A stretch of 10,993 bases of DNA from DAISKN01 sp963716925. Lineage in GTDB: Bacteria > Acidobacteriota > Vicinamibacteria > Marinacidobacterales > SMYC01. This document shows positions 6,766 to 10,993 of the stretch, piece after piece; positions within the stretch are counted from its first letter, which is position 1, and the number at the start of each line of letters is the position of its first letter. Location of the stretch: the NCBI GenBank assembly GCA_963716925.1, contig CAVQUX010000032.1, positions 1-10,993 of the forward strand. Reading direction: 5' to 3'. The notes below the pieces were generated by a model that saw only the letters and a list, made by a program, of their open reading frames with translations, searched no databases and was not told where the DNA came from. Position numbers and translations under genes: made by a program.

Positions 6766-7761
6766 CGTCTACGATTTCCCGGGGAGTCTGAGCTCACGGA
6801 GGGCGCGCGCCACGTAGACTTTCGCCATTTTCTTGCGGTATGGGTTCGTCAGGTCGGCGTTGTCGAGGGGCTTTGCCGGGCGGTAAGCGAGAGAGGAAGC
6901 TTCCTCGATCAGGTCGTCGGTGAGTTTCTTCCCACGAGAAGGGCCTCGGCCTTCTCCGCTTCGACGGGAGCGGACTCGACGGCGGTGAGCACGATCCGCG
7001 CTTTCGTCACCGTGCCGTCTTTCGCCGTCGACAGGGCCGCCGCCACTCCGAGAATAGGAAAGTCGATGCTGTCCCGACGGCGGAGCTTGAGGTAGGTGGC
7101 GCGCGTTCCGTTCAATGCCGGCACCTGTATCGCCGTCAGGATTCCTCGCGCTTCTTGGTCACGAAATCGATGCCGTCGGGCCGGTAAAGATCCTTCACCC
7201 GGATCCTGCGCTCACCCAAGGGACCTACCAGCGTAACGCTGGCATCGAGGGCGATGAAGACCGGCGCGGTGTCGGAGGAGCTCACCGCCCAGCAGCGCGG
7301 GCTCGAAGGCGCGACCCAGCAGACGGCGCCGTCCTTCTTCATGCAGAAGTCGATCGCCTTCCGCCAGTCGTAGTCTGGTTGTAGTACGTGCAGCGGGTGT
7401 CGACGCAGAGGTTCCCGCCGATGGTCCCCATGTGCCTCAAGGTGGGAGAGCTCAGGCTCGCGGCCGTCGAGAGCGCGGGGACCCGGGATTGGAGAAGAGC
7501 GCTTCGCTCCAGGTCCTGCAGCGTCGCCAGGCCTCCGATATCGAGCGACTCGTCCGCGCCCACCGTGATCTCTCGGCCCCCCTCGAGGGCCCCGAGACCC
7601 ACGAGCACTTTCGGCTCGAACTGCCGCCGCTTCACGTTGGGATAGAGGTCGGTTCCGCCCGAGACCGCCATCGCCTCCTCGCGCGGGTAGTCGGCGAGCA
7701 TCCTCGCCGCCTCCCGCGCGGAGCCCGGCTTGAGGTAGCGGAATGGAGGAAGCCGCATCAT
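6703..7761. repeat. Diverged direct repeat, copy A (PIN tail + HcrB-like gene)
   Basis: The 3' end of the PIN gene, the 3-nt gap and the minus-strand HcrB-like gene recur in the same orientation at 10116-10993. In a 195-bp stretch that I aligned by eye (about 6940-7130) I count roughly 13 differences, so identity there is about 93%; the PIN-tail part and the HcrB N-terminal part are more diverged. Copy A's match could extend left or right of what the window lets me compare, because copy B is cut by the window end. Confidence 0.8.
6769..7761 (-). pseudogene. HcrB-like FAD/[4Fe-4S] subunit of a molybdenum hydroxylase, copy A, three frameshifts
   Basis: About 331 residues in total, matching the beta subunit of 4-hydroxybenzoyl-CoA reductase in the xanthine dehydrogenase family, which passes electrons between FAD and the Mo/Fe-S partner subunits. 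It starts at ATG 7761 (MMRLPPFRYLKPGSAREAAR), whose ATGA overlaps the stop of the upstream HcrA-like gene. FAD-site motifs AVSGGTDLYPN and MGTIGGNLCVDTRC are present. The Cys loop of the extra [4Fe-4S] cluster is present (RC, FC, VCW and RCW). Compared with copy B, one base is missing at about 7373 (TAGTCT vs TAGGTCT), at 7142 (GATTCC vs GATCTCC) and at about 6925-6931 (a T run one base short). Everything between the breaks is conserved, so decay is recent or these are sequence errors. The stop is at 6769-6771, 3 nt from the PIN gene. Confidence 0.82.
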
Positions 7762-8252
7762 AGCGGCGGGACCTCGATCGGCGGCGAGAACGGGTAGGTG
7801 GGCGCCGTCGGCGGCGCGAGCCTTCCCTCGAGCGCGAGAAGGATCTTGTCCGGGGTGACCGGAGTCTCGGCGATCCGCACGCCCAGGGCGTCGTAGACGG
7901 CGTTCGCCAGGGCCGGGATCACCGGGAGGAGCGGCCCCTGCCCGCATTCCTTCGCGCCGTAAGGGCCCTCGGGATCGAGAGTCTCGACCAGAATCGATTC
8001 GACCGGGGGCATCTCGAGAAACGTCGGGCTCTTGTAGTCGAGAAGCGACGGGATCTTGTGGAGCCCCCGGCGGAAGACCTGCTCCTCGTAGAGAACTTCG
8101 CCGAGCCCCATGTAGACGCTCCCTCGATCTGGCCGATGGCGAGGAGCGGATTGATCGGCTTCCCGACGTCGTGGGCGATCCAGATCTTCTCGACCCGCAC
8201 GATGCCCGTCTCCTCGTCGACCGTAAGCTCCAGAGCGCAGGCCGAGTAGCTG
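7758..8252 (-). pseudogene. HcrA-like molybdopterin-binding subunit, C-terminal fragment with frameshift
   Basis: The last 165 or so codons of a large xanthine-dehydrogenase-family subunit, which holds the Mo cofactor and hydroxylates or dehydroxylates an aromatic substrate. Readable segments are ALELTVDEETGIVRVEKIWI and AHDVGKPINPLLAIGQIEG, then after a one-base loss at about 8117 MGLGEVLYEEQVFRRGLHKI, PYGAKECGQGPLLPVIPALA and TPVTPDKILLALEGR. The GAKE glutamate is the conserved active-site base of the family. Upstream of about 8252 the homology stops abruptly and unrelated AT-richer DNA follows; full-length members have some 600 further residues, so most of the gene is missing. The TGA stop (plus-strand 7758-7760) overlaps the HcrB ATG, showing the two were an operon. 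Confidence 0.8.
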
Positions 8253-8264
8253 TTCTTTGTCCTT

Positions 8265-8294
8265 TTGACAGTTTCATTCTCATCATTAGATACT
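8265..8294 (+). promoter_or_regulatory. Candidate sigma-70 promoter for the PilZ-like gene
   Basis: A perfect -35 box TTGACA (8265-8270) and GATACT (8289-8294, 4 of 6 matches to TATAAT) are 18 nt apart in AT-rich DNA immediately to the right of the broken HcrA fragment. The transcript would begin at about 8301 and carry a leader of about 100 nt before ATG 8399. Confidence 0.45.
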
Positions 8295-8398
8295 TTCCGG
8301 TGAGGTACGGAGGCAAGGACGACGGGGGGAACCTGGCCTCCTCCACGCCGGTCGAAGATTATTCCTAGAAACACTCGCTGATAGAGGGGGGGCTCCGG

Positions 8399-8950
8399 AT
8401 GAAGGGGATCGATGCACTGAAAGGACTTCTCGATGGCCAACGCAAACGAACGCCCACGGAGGAGCGACGACTCGGCCGGCGCGTACCCATGCGTATGTCC
8501 GTCCAAATCACGACGCTCGATGGCCTCACGTGGGCCGGGCGCGTTTGCGACGTGAACAAACGTGGACTGGCGATCGAGCCGAACCAGGGGATTGCGAAGA
8601 GCGAGCACCTCACCGCCGCCTTTCCGGCGTATGAGGGCGTGTGGCCGAAGTTCGAGTTGAAAGTGGTCGTGAGACGACTGGTCGCCGACCCGCTAACTAA
8701 GCGCAATGTCGCGCTCGGGGTGGAGATCGACCGTCAGCGAACCTCCCGGGAGGCAGCGCAGGCGTTCGGCAAGATGGTGCTGTACTTTTTGAGAGATCGA
8801 ACGTTGCTAAAGCAGCAAAACGAGGGCCGCTGCGTGGCCCGGTGTATGTCGTGTGACTGGATCGCGATGGAGGAGACGTCGGAGCCGCGGTGCCCGATAT
8901 GTAAGTCTCGATTGATCCCGCACGAGAGTGAACCGACGCGTCGGCAATAG
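8399..8950 (+). CDS. PilZ-like domain protein with C-terminal zinc ribbon
   Basis: A 183-residue protein. ATG 8399 is preceded by a purine-rich GAGGGGGGG 7 nt upstream, a clear ribosome-binding site. Residues of about 22-115 resemble a PilZ domain: an Arg cluster ERRLGRR (R23/R24 and R27/R28, the RxxxR c-di-GMP motif), a beta-rich stretch, and D51-V-N-K-R-G56 in the place of the (D/N)xSxxG motif, with Asn replacing Ser. Residues of about 115-142 look helical. Residues 145-172 hold C149-M-S-C152 and C165-P-I-C168 (plus C145), a rubredoxin/zinc-ribbon arrangement. A c-di-GMP effector with a metal-binding tail is the likely reading, but the substitution leaves nucleotide binding uncertain. It lies between two gene remnants, is read from its own promoter candidate at 8265, and looks less GC-rich than the left half of the window. 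The frame is intact. Confidence 0.68.
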   Translation: MKGIDALKGLLDGQRKRTPTEERRLGRRVPMRMSVQITTLDGLTWAGRVCDVNKRGLAIEPNQGIAKSEHLTAAFPAYEGVWPKFELKVVVRRLVADPLTKRNVALGVEIDRQRTSREAAQAFGKMVLYFLRDRTLLKQQNEGRCVARCMSCDWIAMEETSEPRCPICKSRLIPHESEPTRRQ

Positions 8951-8951
8951 C

Positions 8952-8965
8952 CGTCGACGTCGACG
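8952..8965. repeat. 14-bp perfect palindrome CGTCGACGTCGACG
   Basis: It begins 2 nt after the PilZ-like stop codon. It is fully self-complementary with no loop and no following T run, so it is not a typical intrinsic terminator. Whether it is a protein-binding site or a chance product of GC-rich DNA cannot be told. Confidence 0.3.
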
Positions 8966-8993
8966 AGTCTCGCCCGGCTCACTCCCTTTGGCC

Positions 8994-9208
8994 GTCGGTC
9001 GTGACGAGATCCGCCATGCCATGCTCTACGGGCTCCGTCAGCGGGCGGCTCTTTCGCAGCGCGAGCTCGCGGACAAGGTGGGTACCCAGGCGTCCGTGAT
9101 CACTACGACGGGCATTCAGTTACGATGCTACGTCGCATTGCTACCGCACTGGACCAACGGGTTGAGATCCGCTTCGTACCGGCCGGAAAGGAAGAAGTCG
9201 GAGCCTGA
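8994..9208 (+). pseudogene. Broken Xre/HigA-like antitoxin gene
   Basis: Two frames give the two halves of a small helix-turn-helix antitoxin. The first reads YGLRQRAALSQRELADKVG then TQASVI, the start of a Cro/C1-type HTH (LRxxxxLSQxELAxxxGxxxSxI). At about 9101-9104 the reading jumps frame to YDGHSVTMLRRIATALDQRV, EIRFVPAGKEEVGA and a TGA at 9206-9208, which matches the tail of HigA-type antitoxins (typically SRLEDxDYxGHSLxMLxRIAxAL). The expected middle, 'SRLED.D', is absent, so a small frame-changing deletion of roughly 15-20 bp seems to have removed the recognition helix end. The N-terminal start is unclear: ATG 9021 is possible. I see no HigB/RelE toxin gene beside it. The open frame that continues past 9101 in the first frame is not a real product. 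Confidence 0.7.
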
Positions 9209-9295
9209 CAAGATACACGAGCGAGTTTCACGTCGGAGACACCACCTTCTCCGAACAGCGCGCCGGGCAAGTCCCTATCGTTTGCACCCGAGCAG
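9209..9295. other. Short spacer between two convergent gene remnants
   Basis: Between the stop of the Xre remnant (+) and the stop of the amidohydrolase remnant (-). I see no gene, repeat or terminator in it. The two remnants converge here, so 8994-9441 may be one originally contiguous piece of chromosome. Confidence 0.4.
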
Positions 9296-9441
9296 CTAGT
9301 TCCTGCTGTGCCGCGCCGCCGTTTCTTTCACCTGAGCCAACATCGCGTCCAGGCGGCGCCGATCGTAGACCCGGCCATTGAACAGGACAGCCGATATTTT
9401 GGTCGTGTTGCGAATGTCGTCGAGTGGATTTTCGTCGAGAA
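9296..9441 (-). pseudogene. C-terminal remnant of an amidohydrolase-family enzyme
   Basis: On the minus strand about 48 codons read LLDENPLDDIRNTTKISAVL, FNGRVYDRRRLDAMLAQVKE, TAARHSRN and a TAG at 9296-9298. This is the standard C-terminus of metal-dependent amidohydrolases of the imidazolonepropionase/prolidase-like group (pattern: ADLV(V/L)LDANPL.DI.NT..I..V..NGR...R..LD.ML). The homology ends exactly at the Leu-Leu before DEN: the next codon upstream on this strand is TAG, and beyond 9441 the DNA belongs to the MopE/CBM96 fragment on the other strand. The catalytic part is therefore gone and this cannot make a working enzyme. It is antisense to the first 45 codons of the long plus-strand frame starting at 9308, which explains why those codons look like no known N-terminus. 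Confidence 0.7.
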
Positions 9442-9443
9442 GC

Positions 9444-10117
9444 TAGCGCTCGCAGGGCAAGTCTGTCCGATCACGGGACAGTTCATCTCGGGCTTCGACG
9501 CCTCCGGGCGTATCCTTTGTGCTGCTCCATTGAATTGCCTCGACGCTGACGTCGATGGATTCTCACCCGTGGGCAGCGTCTGTGGTGACATGGACTGCGA
9601 CGACACCAAGACCAATGTCTTTCCCGGAGCGACGGAAATTTGCGACGACATAGACAACGATTGTGACGGGTCGATCGATGAGGGCAACATATGCCCGCAT
9701 CACGTCACGCTAGAGCCCGAGAAAGACAACACGACCTTCGCCGAGAGTGGTAGCAAGAGCAACGGCGCCGGAACGAAGCTCTTCCTTGGGCGGACGCAAG
9801 GATCAGGCTCCACCAGCTTTCGGCGAGCGCTGATTCAGTTTCCCCAGAGCGAAATCGAACAAATTCCATCGAACGCGACCCTCACGTCGGCGAGATTGAT
9901 TCTGAACTTTACGCGAACGACCGACCTGTCGGGAAGAGTCGTGAGCGTCCATCGTATGACCAGCAGCTGGGGCGAAGCCGGGTCTATCGCCGTCCCGGGA
10001 ACTGGGGGAGGCGAGGGCGCCGGCGGACCTGCGGACCCCGGCGACGCAACGTTCACGCACAGGTTTTTCGACACGGACACCTGGAGCGTCGCCGGCGGCG
10101 ATTTCGCCCCCGCGGCA
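9444..10117 (+). pseudogene. MopE metal-binding/CBM96 surface-protein fragment, truncated at both ends
   Basis: The middle of an open frame (9308-10180) encodes recognisable secreted-protein modules. First comes LAGQVCPITGQFISGFDASG plus RILCA, a Cys-bounded segment common before MopE repeats. Next is one MopE-type metal-binding motif at about 9587-9690 (DCDDTKTNVFPGATEICDDI, then DNDCDGSIDEG). Finally, from about 9720, comes a CBM96/DNRLRE-like beta domain (DNTTFAESGSKSNGAGTKLF, RRALIQF, VHRMTSSWGEAGS, GDATFTHRFFDTDTWSVAGG). The domain stops at GGDFAPAATS, short of its final strands, where PIN-gene DNA begins. The 5' end has no signal peptide and joins antisense amidohydrolase sequence at about 9441-9444. 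Full-length relatives are exported proteins, so this piece is very probably nonfunctional. It looks less GC-rich than the flanks, which fits an origin elsewhere. Confidence 0.72.
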
Positions 10118-10180
10118 ACCTCCCGCCGAGAGACTATCTGGCTCTCCGCGCGCAAGCCGCGGCGCTCGGGCAAGAAATAG
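10118..10180 (+). pseudogene. Remnant of the 3' end of a PIN-domain toxin gene
   Basis: About 63 bp corresponding to the last 20 codons of the PIN gene at 6346-6765. In one frame it opens PPRDYLALRA, matching PPRDYLVPSG in copy A; small indels then move it to the frame ending RKPRRSGKK and TAG, matching RKPLRASKK and TAG. The stop lies 3 nt from the convergent HcrB stop, exactly as in copy A. No catalytic PIN residues are included, so it is only a scar of the duplication. It provides the artificial C-terminus of the chimeric frame beginning at 9308. Confidence 0.65.
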
Positions 10181-10183
10181 TAT

Positions 10184-10993
10184 CTACGATTCCTCGCCAA
10201 ATCTGAGCTCACGAAGGGCTCGCGCCACGTAGACCTTCGCCATCTTCTTGCGATAGGGGTTCGTGAGGTCCGTGTTGTCCAAAGGCTTCGCAGGCCGGTA
10301 GGCGAGAGCGGAAGCTTCCTCGATGAGATCGTCGGTGAGCTTTTTTCCCACGAGAAGGGCCTCGGCCTTCTCGGCCTCGACGGGCGCAGACTCGACGGCG
10401 GTGAGCACGATCCGCGCTTTCGTCACCGTGCCGTCCTTCGCGGTCGAGAGCGCCGCCGCCACTCCGAGAATGGGAAAGTCGATGCTGTCCCGGCGGCGGA
10501 GCTTGAGGTAGGTCGCGCGCGATCCGTTCGATGCCGGCACGTGAATCGAAGTCAGGATCTCCTCGCGCTTCTTGGTCACGAAGTCGATTCCGTCGGGCCG
10601 GTAGAGATCCTTCACCGGGATTCGTCGTTCGCCCGACGGGCCCACTAGGGTTACGGTGGCGTCGAGGGCGATGAAGACCGGCGCGGTGTCGGAGGAGCTC
10701 ACCGCCCAGCAGCGCGGGCTCGAAGGCGCGACCCAGCAGATGGCGCCGTCTTTTTTCATGCAGAAGTCGATCGCCTTCCGCCAGTCGTAGGTCTGGTTGT
10801 AGTAGGTGCAGCGGGTGTCGACGCAGAGGTTCCCGCCGACGGTGCCCATGTGGCGGAGGATCGGCGAGCTCACGAGCCCCGCGGCTTTCGCGAGCGCCGG
10901 AAATCGGTCCTGAAGGAGAGCGCTTCTCTCGACGGACTGCAGGGTCGCGAGGCCTCCGATGTCGAGAGCACCGTCCTCCCCCAACGCGATCTC
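10184..10993 (-). CDS. HcrB-like FAD/[4Fe-4S] subunit of a molybdenum hydroxylase, copy B, 5' end beyond window
   Basis: The open frame runs from the window edge to TAG at 10184-10186, about 269 codons; copy A suggests some 60 N-terminal residues lie outside. It belongs to the CoxM/XdhB-type FAD subunits and most resembles 4-hydroxybenzoyl-CoA reductase beta subunits. Motifs: LRHMGTVGGNLCVDTRCTYY for FAD binding, then the loop with Cys in RC, DFC, AIC and PRC at spacings of +16, +8 and +9, the arrangement I recall for the extra [4Fe-4S] cluster of Thauera HcrB. The C-terminal CO-dehydrogenase flavoprotein domain follows (RRRDSIDFPILGVAAAL, ending ALRELRFGEES). Unlike copy A, it has no frameshift, so it may be the functional gene. 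By analogy with copy A, an HcrA-like gene should lie just upstream, outside the window. The substrate may be 4-hydroxybenzoyl-CoA or another aromatic or N-heterocyclic compound. Confidence 0.85.
   Translation of the reverse strand, partial: EIALGEDGALDIGGLATLQSVERSALLQDRFPALAKAAGLVSSPILRHMGTVGGNLCVDTRCTYYNQTYDWRKAIDFCMKKDGAICWVAPSSPRCWAVSSSDTAPVFIALDATVTLVGPSGERRIPVKDLYRPDGIDFVTKKREEILTSIHVPASNGSRATYLKLRRRDSIDFPILGVAAALSTAKDGTVTKARIVLTAVESAPVEAEKAEALLVGKKLTDDLIEEASALAYRPAKPLDNTDLTNPYRKKMAKVYVARALRELRFGEES

Larger units (their letters stand above)
10116..10993. repeat. Diverged direct repeat, copy B (PIN tail + HcrB-like gene), cut by window end
   Basis: Matches copy A at 6703-7761 in the same orientation. 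The left edge is sharp: CCTCCCGCC plus AGAGACTATCT occurs in both copies (6704 region and 10117 region), whereas the bases before it are unrelated (PIN gene in A, CBM96 fragment in B). The right edge lies beyond the window. Confidence 0.8.

Noticed and set aside
7339..8346. Minus-strand open frame of 335 codons read as one protein
   Set aside because: Only its last part (from 7761 down) is real HcrB; the earlier part is the wrong frame over the HcrA fragment and the AT-rich DNA beyond it.
8952..8965. Rho-independent terminator after the PilZ-like gene
   Set aside because: The palindrome has no loop and no following T run.
8928..9299. Plus-strand frame of 123 codons as one HTH protein
   Set aside because: Only the first part is HTH-like; after about 9101 the real homology continues in another frame, so the frame is a product of a deletion.
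9587..9690. EF-hand or dockerin calcium-binding repeat
   Set aside because: The D-rich motif with paired Cys (DCDD...ICDDIDNDCDG) fits the MopE-type pattern better than an EF-hand or dockerin.
6703..10993. Composite transposon or insertion sequence bounded by the two repeat copies
   Set aside because: The repeats consist of ordinary metabolic gene sequence; there is no transposase, no terminal inverted repeat and no target duplication that I can see.

Overview
The window is GC-rich, gene-dense bacterial DNA. Gram-negative-style lipoproteins, cytoplasmic HEAT-repeat proteins, a MopE/CBM96-type surface-protein fragment and a benzoyl-CoA-pathway-type molybdenum hydroxylase would suit an uncultured Acidobacteriota, Myxococcota or related soil/sediment lineage. 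That placement is inference; there is no rRNA or marker gene to fix it. I see no tRNA, rRNA, CRISPR array, transposase or integrase.

Left part (1-3080): a minus-strand membrane/coiled-coil/HEAT-repeat protein (100-1173) is divergent from a two-gene lipoprotein operon: a small Cys-rich lipoprotein (1237-1797) and, 7 nt later, a HEAT-repeat lipoprotein (1805-3079). None has a recognisable named function. Middle part (3080-6050): a remnant of the C-terminus of a cationic amino acid transporter (about 3119-3208), an intact APC-superfamily permease (3221-4540), and a second, convergent APC permease on the minus strand (4521-5950) whose 3' end overlaps the first by 20 bp and which is split by one single-base frameshift near 5246. 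Then comes a compact AbrB/MazE-type antitoxin plus PIN-domain toxin pair (6052-6765).

Right part (6700-10993) is a mosaic. A minus-strand pair resembling the molybdenum and FAD subunits of 4-hydroxybenzoyl-CoA reductase (HcrA C-terminal fragment and HcrB) sits directly behind the toxin gene. This HcrB (copy A) carries three single-base frameshifts and the HcrA piece a fourth. The piece '3' tail of a PIN gene + HcrB' recurs at 10116-10993 (copy B), where HcrB is open and runs off the window end. The 1.9 kb between the copies holds an intact PilZ-like/zinc-ribbon protein (8399-8950), a broken HigA-like Xre antitoxin (8994-9208), the last 48 codons of an amidohydrolase on the minus strand (9296-9441), and a MopE metal-binding/CBM96 protein fragment cut at both ends (about 9444-10117). 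A long open frame from 9308 to 10180 runs across three of these pieces and is a chimera, not a natural gene.

Regulatory reading: three genes lacking a Shine-Dalgarno sequence (1237, 3221 and the minus-strand gene starting at 5950) have a TANNNT -10-like hexamer 6-9 nt before the start codon, suggesting leaderless transcripts. I did not find a convincing new multi-gene system; the most informative content is the duplicated Hcr-like locus and the gene-fragment mosaic around it.
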